DNA from: Paracentrotus lividus
Taxonomy: Eukaryota; Echinodermata; Echinoidea; Camarodonta; Echinidae
DNA length: 64,000 nt
Direction: 5' to 3'
Assembly (NCBI GenBank): GCA_940671915.1
Contig: CALNVZ010000174.1
Coordinates: 18,777,825-18,841,824, forward strand
The notes below the pieces were generated by a model. The model ran no database searches and had not been told where the DNA came from. It was given only the letters and a program-made list of their open reading frames with translations. Positions 23,001-60,350 of the stretch are shown piece after piece; within the stretch, counting starts at the first letter, position 1; every line of letters begins with the position of its first letter. The position numbers were made by a program, and so were the translations under genes.

Positions 23001-25102
23001 TAGGGGAGACCGGGGACAAATGTAACACGGGGCAATTGTAACAGGGGCTCCCATTCCTAGCAGAAACACGCTATAAACTTAAAATTTGTACAGAGCATGC
23101 GTATTACATCGCTCCACATGCTGTATGAGTGTTAGCAGATTTAACGGTTCATGGAACTTTCTACAGCAGAAAAACCGTTTTTTGAGCAGGAAAGTAATAT
23201 TTCACATTACCCATTGTTTTTCTTCTGGACAAATATGTGGATAAGCTACGGCTGTCATTTTTATATATTCAGAAATTATGTTCTTAGGCCATATTTTGCT
23301 AACGTTTCAACGATGAATACCTAAGCTAAGATAGAAAAAAATCTCTCCAAATATGGTGGCCTCTGTCAGGGGCAATTGTATCAAGCTGTTACAATTGCCC
23401 CTAAAGGACCATTTCTGTTAAAGTAACTCCCGTAGGAACTCGCGCGGTATTAGGCAGCTATCCGCTGCATCAACACCAAGCTAATATATAACCAATCAGG
23501 GGCCACGGCAATGGCGGGTGGTGGGGGGGGGGGGGGCTGAACAGGCTAAAAATCACAAATGTATGGTCATTTGTCCATTTTTGTACACGTTTGCTGACGA
23601 AAGTGGGGGGGGGGGCTTAGAAATGAGAATTGCATAACTTTTGAACGTATCGTCAATCATTTATTTTATTTACAGAGGAAAAAAGGGCCTTATTTATGAG
23701 CTCAGATATGAGAATTAAATTACTTTGAACATATCTGTCCCAATACGTTTTTGTTGAAGAGGCAAAAAAAATATTGATTTAGTCCGAAAAAAGGTGGTCT
23801 TTAGTTTGTTTTATCATTTGTTTCAATTGTAATCAGAGCCTCAAGTTTTTTATTTTAGTTTTTAATAATTTATATCATTTTACTAGAAACAAAAAAGTAA
23901 ACAAATATGAAAGATGAGTGACATAAGGTTCTTTTAATGCCAAAGTTGTAAATAGGAGTAGACTTGGAAATAAATAAAAACAGCAAAGAGTAGCCTCGTC
24001 GATAAGCTCAAGCATCAAACGTCATAACTTTGAATGAATTTTCAATTATAATGCTTTACAAAAACAAAGGTAATATTCTATAAGCTCAGACATGAGAAGT
24101 AAATAACTTGAACATATCTGTCCAATAGGTTTTGTTAGAAAGGCAAAGAAATATGATTTTGTCCGAAAAAGTGCCTCTAGTTTTGTTTATCATTTGTTTT
24201 CATGTAATCAGGAGCCTCAAGTGTTTTTTAATTCTTGTGTTTTTTTGATAATTTATATCACTTTACTAGAGAACTTCATAACTTCATATGTTTGAATGTA
24301 AGTCAATTATGGTGCTGTGTTTAATCATTACAAAAGGTAACCTTATCTATGAGTTCAAATATGAGAATTAGATATTAGATACTGTGAAACCTATAATTTG
24401 ATTTGATTTTATTTGATTTTATTTGTCCGAGTGTACATGGTATAAACAAAAAAGAAACACTGACAGGATGAGCCCATGCAATGACGTAACCGAAAAGGCT
24501 TATTTTATAGGGTCCTATAAAATGAGAAAGGATTACGGACCCCCCCCCCCTGATTTGCTTTTTCTTATTTGAAAAAACCACACACAAGTTAAAAGAGAGA
24601 AAGAAGAGAGAGGAAGGAGGAAACTTGAGAGGAGGAGGAAAAGAGAGAGAGGGGAAGGGCAGATCGAAAGTAAAAAGGTAAAGATGAAGTGAAAGAAAGA
24701 CAGAAAAAAAAAGAAGAGGAGAGAGAGAGGGAGAGATGGGAGCCCCCATAAAAGATTAAGATATATTTTCAATATGATACTGAAAAATATAAAAACGTCC
24801 TATACGTGTTTGTTAACAGGGCAAAGAAATAATGTTTTGCCAGAAAAAAAAAGTGGCGTAAATTTTTTAAGATTGATTTACAACAACAAAAAAGCTGTCA
24901 TTTTTTTACTTCTTATCAGAAATGTATCACTTATTTGGAAAAGAATGTGTTAAAGTCAAAAGGCGTAGGCCTAATATAAAGTGTTAAACGCAGTTGTCAG
25001 TTTAAAAGATATATTGGGTAGGTAACAAAGGAGATAAGAAACCAAATATGAATTGGATGAAGGTTCTATAGTTCTACAGTTAAGGGTGAAGCCCCAACAA
25101 CC

Positions 25103-25133
<31 letters not shown>

Positions 25134-25529
25134 TCCATAACTTTGCCCCATATCATGAATATAACAAGTGGAAAACATAATATAAAATGAGTCAAGCATT
25201 GTCAATGTTTTATTATAATTAGCTTATGTGGTTAATGACGTTTAAATCTTGGATCTGTCAAGTGCATAGCTTTGATAATTTCATGTGTTACAATTGCCCG
25301 TACGTCTGTACAATTGCCCCTGGACACGGGGCAATTGTACACTCGACCTCTTGTTTTGAAATGGTAATGGCTTCAAAATAACTTGTTGTACTTAGCCCAA
25401 ACCTATTCATATGTCAAGCTAAGATATGCATATTTCATTTAACTTAATTTTAAGTAAGTATTTGGCTTTAATAAAGTTGATAGGTAAAATTTGGAAAAAA
25501 ACTGTTACAATTGTCCCAGGTCTCCCCTA
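23001..25529. mobile_element. TIR element of the TAGGGGAGACCGGGG family, copy 2 (2.5 kb)
   Basis: Ends: TAGGGGAGACCGGGGACAAA at 23001-23020 and an inverted, slightly eroded copy ending GGTCTCCCCTA at 25529. It has TA at both borders, as in copy 1. The motif GGGGCAATTGTAAC recurs near both ends (about 23026-23045, 23366-23402, 25286-25345). The interior includes a G-run dispersed repeat (about 23512-23620) and two diverged direct repeats (about 23640-23880 and 24010-24270). No transposase ORF is seen; the 124-codon frame at 24375-24749 is low-complexity. Confidence 0.78.
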
Positions 25530-26104
25530 CAATCTATCGCGCAATATACTGGATTAATATAGGTACGACAAATACTAAATTATCCCGAGTGCAGATTTTT
25601 TTCTCCGAGGCCGCAGGCCGAGGTGAAATAGATCTGCACGAGGGATAATTTAGTAATTGGAGTTCATATAGTCCACTAATGTTGCAAGACGGAGCGTTCA
25701 CTATTTATTATAGTAAATTGACCCCCTAGATGATCTAGATCTTTGATCTTGCCTCATCTGGTTTTATCTTTGCCAAATTTTTGATGCAAATTTAGCCTCT
25801 ATTGTGACGTATTTTGTTGCTCCACGTATCCATTGTTATAAGCTGTTGTGCGCAACATTTTACTGATATTACGCGCTGGCGCAATGAGACAAACGATAGA
25901 ATCGATACTCTCCCCATTCATTTAACACGGGCTTTACCCTACAAAAACCGAAAGTTATATTGTACATAAAAAAATTAGGTACAATATAACTTTTTGAAGG
26001 TAGGTCACGTGGTACTGATCTATCCAATGACGACGTGTATTTTTCTACCACTATTTATTATATATATATATATATGCTCAAAATGATTTTTTGTGACCAT
26101 TCTC

Positions 26105-26105
26105 A

Positions 26106-26148
<43 letters not shown>

Positions 26149-26174
26149 CCCGCCACATTTCTCTCTCTTTGTTT

Positions 26175-26210
<36 letters not shown>
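26105..26210. repeat. Compound (AC)n / (TC)n microsatellite
   Basis: CA run at 26105-26148 and CT run at about 26159-26210, separated by a short unique spacer. A TATATA run lies at 26059-26075. Confidence 0.93.
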
Positions 26211-26214
<4 letters not shown>

Positions 26215-26766
26215 GTCTATATATATCGAAGAACTTTCTATTATAACCTAACTCAATCTAATAAAGGCTTTCTTTTTTCTTAGATATTTTTATGAATTAT
26301 GATATGAGGCACATTTACACAAAATTCTCCTGGTCAGTTCAGTGTTATAGACAAACCCGTAACCGCCCACCCCCTTTTACTGGCGAGTAGGGATCGCTTG
26401 ACAAAAAGAGGGTGAAAATCCCTTATTTTATGGCAGAAATGCTTTGCAAATTCTTGAAGAGAAATACAAGAAAAGCAGTTTAAAATACCATAGTTTCAGG
26501 ACCCATATTACAAAATATATTTCGCTCGCGCATGCATTTTTTTTATTTTTTTATTTTTTTTTAGTGGAATGATATTGTTTTTAGATGGAATTGCGGAAAT
26601 TATGTATTTTTAAACATTTTTCCCGCTTGCCCTCGTCTATGTGCAATGTTAATGTAAAAGTAATTTAGTTGTAAAAATAGGCTTAAATTGCCCTGCTTTC
26701 AGGTCATTAAGCATGTTCATGACCTATTGTAGACTTTGAAGAAAAAAAATCAACACAAGACAATGC

Positions 26767-26905
26767 TTTAACAACATCCCATATCTTTCGGTCTGGTCCG
26801 TATGCGAAACAATTTTGCAGAGGCAGAGGAGCGTTTTTGAAAATGGAGGGGCTGAACCAACGGAAAATCTGACAGGCTGCAACCCGCCCTCCTCCAGAAT
26901 CCACA
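26767..26905. repeat. Dispersed repeat fragment, same family as 585-715
   Basis: Contains GGAGCGTTTTTGAAAATGGA followed by GGGGCTGA, shared with 62411-62440 and, in reverse, with 675-705. Confidence 0.6.
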
Positions 26906-27545
26906 AGTTTTAGAAGGTATTACAATACAAAGTGAAATTTTCGTTTTTACCCTCATCCCATTGAGTGATAGCAATGTGCGATGTAAATTACAAGAATAGT
27001 GTATAGCCTAGAACACAAACATTCCCCAGCTATACCACGATTTGTTTATAGAGCATACGTATGTGTCTATGACTATTAAAGAAGATATAATCGATAATAA
27101 TAAAGGCTAAATACTAAAATAGAAATTCAGTTGCAATTTCACTATACACTCAAGGACACTGCTCAATGTCTATATTTTTAAAGAAATCTCGGCACAGCTG
27201 TTAATTTTGTTATATTCCGCTACCTCGGATAGTAATGTCCCATGCGATATTTTGCTGATACGTGTCAATTCTATCAAGTTCTGATGAAATATCTGTTATA
27301 ATAACGATGCCCGTGGAAGTTCATACATTATAACTCGTTCGCTCGATAGGATGGGTGTCTGTGGATTAAGAAGTATAGAAGCAATATTCCATTCAGTTAG
27401 TAATAACTTATTTCGCATGATTGCTACTGACTGCATCGTTTTCTTATGTCGAGATTCCTAACTGGACACACCCTGTTTGTATTCTCGTATACGTTCCGGC
27501 AGGAATTAATTTAGGAAGAACTGATCTTAAAGTCTGCAGATTCAG

Positions 27546-27898
27546 GTGAGAATTCTACTTTTTTGTTTCCAACAAATTTCAGACAATATCATCTTTGAAA
27601 CTTTTAACATGTTTAATATCTCCACACAGTATTCTGATGCGCATTGAAGAGATGGTGCACATATTTCCTCTTCCAATATAAATGAGTAGGCCTATAGCTA
27701 CACTGTGTGGTAATAAAAAAAAAGATGTCACATGCTCCAATCACGGATGGCCACATGATAACGAACATTGTATCGTATTCTTACATCGAATATTACTCAT
27801 CCTACAAAAAGAATATAAACGACGATGTATGGCTATAAACGTCGTCATTGATTGAACGTCGTATCTGATTTCATTTTCACACATCTTTTGTATTCTAG
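27546..27898 (+). other. Probable 5'UTR intron of the TRIM-like gene
   Basis: A consensus donor (TTCAG|GTGAGA at 27545/27546) and a consensus acceptor with a pyrimidine tract (TTTTGTATTCTAG|GAACC at 27898/27899) bracket 353 bases just upstream of the ATG. This would place the promoter upstream of about 27500. It is inferred from splice signals only. Confidence 0.55.
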
Positions 27899-27906
27899 GA
27901 ACCAAC

Positions 27907-29790
27907 ATGGCGAGTACAGACACAGAAGAAGGCACTGACTTGGAGTGCTCTATATGCCATGACCTGCCAGATGACCCCAAACTTCTTGGCTGTGGACACA
28001 CATTCTGTCAAAAGTGTCTGGCGCTTGTGTTTCAATCCCAGATGAGAGAATCTGAGCTGTCTTGCCCAGATTGCTTCCAGGTGAGTCCAATCCCTGATAG
28101 AGATGTCTCTAAGTTGGAAAACAATTCCGAGCTCGAGACGAAGTTAGAAGTCATGAAGAATGCCGAGAAGCTTTGTACTGTCTGTGAAGAAGGTGCAGAG
28201 TCACCGGCTGTGGCGTATTGCCAGACATGCAAGGACCATCTATGTGAGGATTGTCTGAATGTCCACAACAAGTGGAAGAAAAACGCAAAACACGAAGTCG
28301 TTAACGTAGATGATATCAAGAGCGGCGGGGTGAAGGTGAAGCAATTCTGTCCCAAGCATCCTGCGAATGAACGGGAGTGCATCTGTACATCCTGCAAGGT
28401 GGCCATCTGCTTGAGGTGTCGCATGGAAGATCACTCTGGGCCTGATCACAGTGTGGAGGAAGTGCCCGAGTTCTTGATGAAGATCAAATCTGAAATTGGA
28501 ATCCTGCTCGAAAAAACTCGACAGAAGATATCAACCGTTGAGGAGCATGTGAAGGTAGTGGATGAAGAGTCTGATAAGGTGGATGAGATCCTAGACGAAA
28601 GGATAATGAGCATTAACCAGATGTTCGAGGAAAGCCTAACTGCACTGTTGGAAAAGAAGACAAAGCTGATAGACATGTGCAAAGGACACAGAGAAATTCT
28701 CATGACCGAATTGCAACAGGCTAAAGAGAGTGACGTTCATCTGATTGCTGGCTACAAGAGCGCTTCGGAATTAGTAAGCAACGGAGCCAAGGTTCTTCTT
28801 GAGGGTCAGGCTCTGAGTGTGCACAACAATATCAGTGCCGACCTACACAAACTATTGAAGCATCGTAACCCAAGCAAGGACCAAGCGACCAACATCACCA
28901 AGAGAGCAGAGAATGTTGAATTCAGACTATATCGCGACAAGCTTGGCCTTGGTGAAGTGATCTTGAATAACTGGTCTTTGCAGCAGTTGAGCGAGTATCC
29001 TCTGAGTGGGTCAGATGTATACGATCTTGTGCCGGTGCTTGACGGCAAAATGGCCGTTGGTTACCTAGGCGGTGGGGTTGAACTCTTCACTGTAGACGGA
29101 CCACAGGAAATGGTGCGCACGTCAAGCAAAGTAACCTACAGGCCTTCAGCACAGGGCGCAAGACGGTCCTCAAAAACTGTACTGCATGATGAGAATGTTG
29201 GACACGTAGCTGTCTTGTCTGATGGTCGGTTCATCGTACAGAACGAGAAACATATCATATCGCTGTACACGCGAGACTGGAAGAGGGCAAACGTGGAGTT
29301 CGAAACGCTGCATGAAGGTGGCTTTGGAGGGATGGGTGTGGATGTGGATGATAACATATACGTGGGTTACTGGTCAGCCAAGAAGATCATGGTGTTCAGT
29401 GCAGAGGGCGGTACACCCATCAATGAGATACCATGTCACGACTTTGAACCCGTCGAGATCTGCCCCATGCGACACAGCAAAATGCTTGTCGTTCGTGATC
29501 TTCTTACCGTCAGGGTGGTTGATCAGAAGGGCGAGGTAAAACACGAGGTAGACAGGAGGTTCATATCTGGACGCATGGCTGTTCTGCGAGATGACAACGT
29601 CCTGATTGGATGGGTGAAAGATGAAGGTCTACTATGCATCGAGATGTACAATCATCAGCTCAAGTATGTTGCAACGGTCCTCTCCGACTTCCCTCTCAAA
29701 GGAGAGTTCCGTATGATGAGAGAATTCTCCACTGGGGAGATCGCAATCTGCGACAACCACAGCTTCTACGTCTTCAGAAAGACAAAGTAA
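27907..29790 (+). CDS. TRIM-like RING / double B-box / coiled-coil / beta-propeller protein
   Basis: 627 residues in one exon. The ATG lies in a strong context (ACCAACATGG). The RING finger is complete and of C3HC4 type (C14, C17, C29, H31, C34, C37, C53, C56), so it is probably an active E3 ubiquitin ligase. A B-box 1 (C90-H129: C90, C93, C105, C108, C113, C116, H120, H129) and a B-box 2 (C148-H181, with C148, H151, C160, C163, C168, C171, H176, H181) follow. A Glu/Lys-rich coiled coil covers about 190-320. The C-terminal half lacks SPRY; it has repeating beta-blade-like units (DGKMAVGYLGGGVELF, DDNIYVGYWSAKKIMVF, DNVLIGWVKDEGLLCIEMY) suggesting an NHL/propeller-type substrate-binding domain, as in TRIM2/3/56-like proteins. 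It is probably cytosolic. The orthologue is not assigned. Confidence 0.92.
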   Translation: MASTDTEEGTDLECSICHDLPDDPKLLGCGHTFCQKCLALVFQSQMRESELSCPDCFQVSPIPDRDVSKLENNSELETKLEVMKNAEKLCTVCEEGAESPAVAYCQTCKDHLCEDCLNVHNKWKKNAKHEVVNVDDIKSGGVKVKQFCPKHPANERECICTSCKVAICLRCRMEDHSGPDHSVEEVPEFLMKIKSEIGILLEKTRQKISTVEEHVKVVDEESDKVDEILDERIMSINQMFEESLTALLEKKTKLIDMCKGHREILMTELQQAKESDVHLIAGYKSASELVSNGAKVLLEGQALSVHNNISADLHKLLKHRNPSKDQATNITKRAENVEFRLYRDKLGLGEVILNNWSLQQLSEYPLSGSDVYDLVPVLDGKMAVGYLGGGVELFTVDGPQEMVRTSSKVTYRPSAQGARRSSKTVLHDENVGHVAVLSDGRFIVQNEKHIISLYTRDWKRANVEFETLHEGGFGGMGVDVDDNIYVGYWSAKKIMVFSAEGGTPINEIPCHDFEPVEICPMRHSKMLVVRDLLTVRVVDQKGEVKHEVDRRFISGRMAVLRDDNVLIGWVKDEGLLCIEMYNHQLKYVATVLSDFPLKGEFRMMREFSTGEIAICDNHSFYVFRKTK

Positions 29791-30154
29791 TTCAGATGCA
29801 TTGGTTGTTTCCCTATTCAATCACCTACCATTAATCATTAGAAAATGATATTTCGGAAGCATGGATAAATTTTATTATTTTTTTTTGTTTTGTTTTGTTT
29901 TTGTGAAACATGTTTTTTTTTTTTTTTTTTTTTTTTTTTGACAAGAATCAGAAATGTATATATATTACAATTTTATGTGTTTGTAAGATAGAAAATGTTC
30001 TAGCTTTTCATAAGACACATCGTCTCTTCTCGTTTTGTAGTTCGTAGTCGCTCATTTTAAATATACTTTGCACTATTTTCTTCATTACCTTGTTGCTGCA
30101 AATTTGGAACAGACGGAACATTCCTTTATACGAAATTATGACGTTGATTTAAAT

Positions 30155-30160
30155 AATAAA
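30155..30160 (+). terminator. Candidate polyadenylation signal of the TRIM-like gene
   Basis: AATAAA, about 365 bases after the stop codon. The 3' flank between contains long T runs. Confidence 0.45.
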
Positions 30161-31466
30161 TTTTATATATTAAATATTTCCAACTTCACCATTCGGTGAT
30201 TTAGCTCTTTTGTAGATGCAATTATTTTCATATTTATTATTTCATTGTATTCTCGTAGGATAGATATGAATGCTGAATAGTAATTTAACAAGCCAAGAAA
30301 GTTGTTATTTTTTGTTGTTGTTGTTGTTTTTGTTTTGGGTTTTTTTTTTTCTTCTTTTTTTCCCCTCTTGTTCTTCTTCTTCTCCTTATTTTTGTATTAA
30401 TGGCATTGAAAATGGATATATACTTATCTTAATAACAATGATAAAGTACAATATCACTTAACCCCTCCCCATGAGACCAAATTTGAGACCAAATTTTCTG
30501 AAACTTGGTATGTATTTGGAACATGTAAGAATAAATAAGCCTTGGAAGTTTCAAAGGTCTAGGTTAAACACTTTTTGAGCTAACGGCATATGTAATTGGC
30601 ATTTCACGTTTTTGCCTTTTTACTACATGTTTAATACACGGTCTATGGGGAAACTGAAAGCGCATATCGCAACGATTTTTGAAGCTGCGCATCAACTGTT
30701 TGTCGAAACTATATAAATTTGGTATCACAAGATGCACAAGACTCTATGCTATAAAGTCATGAAAGCTATTGGCACCAAAACTTTTTCCTTAAACTTACTT
30801 CGGCAAATGTACTGGGCATTGAGAATCCCATAGACTTTGTGTAGCTTCGGTTGTTCTAATAATTTTGGCCACCACTGTATGTGTATATCATTTTAAGCAA
30901 CAAAAATAAACAAATTCAAACCATCCGAATTTGATCCTGAGCCTCTAAATGAGATTGAATGTAATATTTATTATGTTTCCAGAGTTCTACACAGCTTTTG
31001 TTTGGGGGTCAGACATACGTGTACAAAATTAATGTGCATTTGGTCATCAAAATACTCCCATTATAACAAGGCAATTGGACCAAGCAAATTAACTCATTAT
31101 AATGGAACTTTGATATATTGGTCTGCATAAATTGGGACAAGCAAAATGACCTTGTTTATTATGACATCTAACTGTATCCATGTTTTCGTTTTATATGTGC
31201 TATATTTGTACATGTATTTGTAATGGAAACATTAAATCTATCATTTTAAAGTTCAAGTTATATTCTTTCAATACAAAAGAGCCACGCTTGGATGAGTAAG
31301 AAGAATTTAAAATTTAATGGTCAAAACCAATGAGCACAAATCAAAATAATGGGACATGCACTAGTTAAATGTCCGTAGCAAGGAAATGATTTGTGCTTGA
31401 GATTATTTTCAAGTATGAAAACTATTAACAAACAAGATGAATCCTCGACCGCGCGCGGTCGAAATA

Positions 31467-32264
31467 TATGCCTCCGCCATTGCCAGATCAGAAAAATATC
31501 GCACATTCATCTATTCATTTTGCTTTATAGAATGACATTTTGACCTTGACCTTTGACCTTGTGACCCCAAAACCTACTCAGACCATGTTCCTCTGGTGAT
31601 AGATACCACCCTTAAATTTGAAGTTTATATCTTAATTGGTTCCCGAGATATCGCGATGACAAACTCAATACATGGATTTTCACATCTTGACCTCGATGAC
31701 CCTTGACCTTTGACCTATATAATCCATAATCTAATCAGATCATCTTCCTATGGCGGTACATACTACACCTAAGTTTGAAGCTCATATCTCATATGGTTCT
31801 TAAGATATCGCGATAACAAACTCAATACATAGAATTTCACTATTTGACCTCCGTGACCTTGACCTTTGACCTACATACTCCAAAATCTAATCAGATCATC
31901 TTCCTATAGTGGTACATACTATCCCCAAGTTTCAAGCTCATATCTCAAATGGTTCTTGAGATATCGCGATAACGAACTCAAACATAGAATTTCATTATTT
32001 TTTACCTCCTTGACCTTGACCTTTGACCTACATACTCCAAAATCTAATCAGATCATCTTCCTATGGTGGTGCATACTATCCCCAAGTTTGAAGTTGATAT
32101 TTCAAGTGGTTCTTGAGATATCGCGATAACGAGCAAGCGGGACGTACGGACGGACGTACGGACGGACTTTTGTACGGACGGACGTACAGACGTACGGACG
32201 TACGGACGGACGGACAACCCGAAAACATGATGCCTCCGGCACCACCTTCGGTGGCGGAGGCATA
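31467..32264. mobile_element. Non-autonomous TIR element with four DR1-bearing monomers
   Basis: Perfect 13-bp inverted ends: TATGCCTCCGCCA (31467-31479) and TGGCGGAGGCATA (32252-32264). The body is four tandem monomers of about 150-158 bp that carry TGACCTTTGACCT (31547-31559, 31704-31716, 31860-31872, 32017-32029), an AGATATCGCGAT block and ATCAGATCATCTTCCTAT. The right part is a GGACGTACGGACGG-type short repeat followed by a strong hairpin (32229-32263). It has no coding capacity. Confidence 0.82.
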
Positions 32265-32269
32265 AAAAC

Positions 32270-34517
32270 ATAAAAGAAATGCTAATGAACCATCCTTTTC
32301 TTAGGCAAGGATGTTGCTTACCGCCCACTCATTTGGGGTGTTTTGGTTTTGACTATTAATTTTCAAACTCTACTTACTCTTCCATGCATGGCTCAATTGT
32401 GTTGAATTTAGTGTCAAAAGAAAGAAAAACAAGGGAACTTTAAAATGACGCATTCAATATTTCATTATTTTCATACATTTATAGAGAAAAATTACTGACC
32501 ATGAGGCTTCAACTTCTTCCGGGACGCAATGTATAATTAATGTATATCTACCAAATTATATTCAGCAGCAGCAGTTCGTTTCATATTTTGAGTCTTTTGT
32601 AGCTAGTAATGTAAAAAATGTAAGAAACATTTGTAACTTTAATAAGGGAGAAGAATGAAAATAAATAACAAATAAAGTTATTATATAATGTTAACCTTTA
32701 TTATTAAAACAAACAAAATACACCTTTTTTTTCATACATTATTGTTTAATATTGGATCATATCCCCATATTAAAACACATACGAAAGGAAAACAATTAAA
32801 TGAAAGATTTTTCAGAAATTGTACATTACTAATTGGATCAACAAATGAATGAAGATTTATCAAATAAATTATATATAATCAAAACCTCAACATTAATAGA
32901 AAATATCATCAGCAAAAGTGGTAGTATGTAACAAGTGGTAAACATGTATTTAATGATGATAAACAGATCAAGCAAAATGTCCAATATTTAAGAACAGATG
33001 ACTATACTTGTCTGTCAACATACCACTACATAATCAATAACGATCATCACAATGTTTTAAAGATGTATTTCATCTTGAATTTATTTCAATATTCAGTCTG
33101 GGAATTTTTTATAGTTTATATCATTAAGTCATCATGCATTCTGACCAAATAACATATAACCACCCACAGAACAATAAAAAGCTATAATTTGTTTTCCAAT
33201 AATTTTGAAGTCTCTTAAGATCTGACATAAATCTCAAGTGAAATTTAGATTACCTTACAAAGAACATGCACGCATCACAAACAAAATATTCAAAATAAGA
33301 TTGTGCTTATATTATAACATCACTGTAAACAAAAACATTTTTCAGAACAACAATCACTTTAGGCAGTTATAGAAGATAACCCCACGAATGCCTTGTTCAG
33401 GATATGTGGAAGGCACATAATTCTAATTGGCAATTTATCTACCTTTGAAATTAGATCTCCTAGAAAGCACATTTCTATTTCAACAAAAAGAATTGTTGTG
33501 GGTATAATGAACTGTCCTTTTACAATCGTTAAGACATTTTTAGCATTAGTTTAACAGCTCTGAATAAATCAACCTTAGCAAGAAAAATGAATAAATTTCA
33601 GTCAGTAACACAAGTAAAATCCCTAGAATCACTAAATCACATTTACACAGAAAGATTGCTGCTGTGTTACAATAAAAATATCTGTAAATTTCATGTACAA
33701 TGTTAACATATTTCTTGTAATTGAAATACTTAACATAATCTTTCATAACAAGAATAATTTACAATCATTATTTTTCTATACAAAACAGACCTTCCATACA
33801 AGCATATTGTCCAAGAAACACAATAGAAAGCATGCTTTAATGAGAAGGTAAATGAAACATGTCAAATTGTGTGCAATAATTATATTTAACTAAGAAATCT
33901 AGATAAGCTGGTTTTAAAATTTTCCAGGTGGTTACCAGCACATTGATTCAAATAAAATACAAATTAATTATGATCATACCAAAACCACAATCATGAAGAT
34001 TAAATTAGAATGGTGATTTAACCCTGCTGGTTTACAGGAATGTAGTCTGTATGTTGGGAAGATATTCATTAGCCAGCACCTTTCTTGAAAAAATGTCAAA
34101 ACCCCAATTTTGTTTTCATAAAATACTAATTATTAGATTGACTAAAACATTATTTACAAAAAAAGTACTGATACGGCTTATTTTAGAAGATTTATAACTT
34201 TAAAACAGATATCTAATGCTGTTGTCATCATTATAAGTAGTCCCCCAAGCAAGGCTGATTATGTGGTTGGATTACATTCAGAACAGGGAGAAAAAACTTT
34301 CAATAATGCATCAATGTAGCACACCTACAAATCTTCAAAGAACATGTGTAAATCAGGAACATGGTTTGCACTGGCTGAGGTACACAACACATTGAATTGA
34401 CATATCATTCCTGTTCATAACAGAATTTATCAAAAGAATACAATACTTGAATGGTTACCAAACTTCATTTAATTTCCATTGTTTTGTTAGATTGTCATGA
34501 AACAAGAAATAACTCAC
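32270..34517. other. AT-rich DNA including the MTHFD1 3'UTR
   Basis: No ORF or repeat with clear structure is seen. The part next to 34517 must hold the MTHFD1 3'UTR. A minus-strand AATAAA (33080-33085) is one of several possible polyadenylation signals, and I cannot choose between them. Confidence 0.45.
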
Positions 34518-59291
<24,774 letters not shown>

Positions 59292-59935
59292 GCTTCGTGC
59301 TGATCAGCTGTTGACGATCGAGGGCGCTACAGTTCACGGCGTGCTCGGACAGAAGAGAAAAGATAACTTGAAGAATGAGATAAACACCAACTAAAATGCT
59401 GATTTATCACTGTCAAAAGATGAAAAACATGATAACAATGCCTTTCCTGCATAGAGTGTCAGGGATTTATGAAAATATGTCAACTGGTGAAAAGAAACAT
59501 ATTTGCTGACACAGCAAGAAAGTCAAAATAACACTCCAGATGCGGCGATCGCAGATAATACTTTCGTTCACAACACAGTATACGCGGGATAGAGAATGAA
59601 TGAATGAAACATATACAAAGTATACCGGTAATGCATGCTTTTTTCATTTCGCGCCATGCTCTCGGAAACCGCGCGCCTGATTGAATGGTATTCTTTTATT
59701 CCAGTCGACTGCGTTTTTACGTCATCATCGTCGTTGTGCTGGTGGGTGTCCTAGTGATCACGTGAACAGCACATGGCCATATGTCTTCTGCAAGGAAGAA
59801 AACGGAGATTGCATAAAAACACTTTCAAATAAATACACAACAAAAACAAATAACAAAAGCAAGAACAATATAGTCCTATATACACAATATGCCAATATAT
59901 GTACTTCCCCTTGTCACAATTCACACACCTTTCTT

Positions 59936-59960
59936 NNNNNNNNNNNNNNNNNNNNNNNNN
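59936..59960. other. Assembly gap (25 N)
   Basis: A run of N bounded on the right by a G-rich low-complexity stretch. Open frames that run across it are meaningless. Confidence 0.99.
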
Positions 59961-60059
59961 AGAGAAGATGGGGGGGGGGGAGGGAGGTGTAGGGGGGTGT
60001 CATTCTTTTTGAAAATGTATACAAGGGACGGAGCCAAAATCACCGTTGGCCTCCTAGGT

Positions 60060-60350
60060 GCGAAATCCTTGATACGTCACCTGATATCATCCGTTCACGA
60101 AACTCTTTCATCCTCGTTCATCTCACATCATCGTCTGACAATACCAATGCTTTTCAAATCATCGTTCGTGTCTTATCATCATCATCGTCCGATTCATTCT
60201 CATATCATGTTCGTCGATCTGATCAATCAATCGTTATCTCAATCAAAATCGTTCAGCTGTTCATCATCATTATTCACTCTATTACATCGTCGTCATCTGA
60301 TATCATCTATTCAATCCCTCATCACATCATCACAGTTAATAAATTAATCA
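60060..60350. repeat. ATC/CATC-rich low-complexity DNA
   Basis: Dominated by TCATC/ATCATCG words. The 152-codon plus-strand frame here is Ser/His/Leu-rich and spans the gap, so it is not a gene. Confidence 0.6.

Noticed and set aside
28032-28424. Minus-strand open frames under the TRIM-like gene
   Set aside because: Antisense shadows of a well-supported coding exon.
59889-60347. 152-codon frame near the gap
   Set aside because: It runs across unknown bases and low-complexity ATC-rich DNA.
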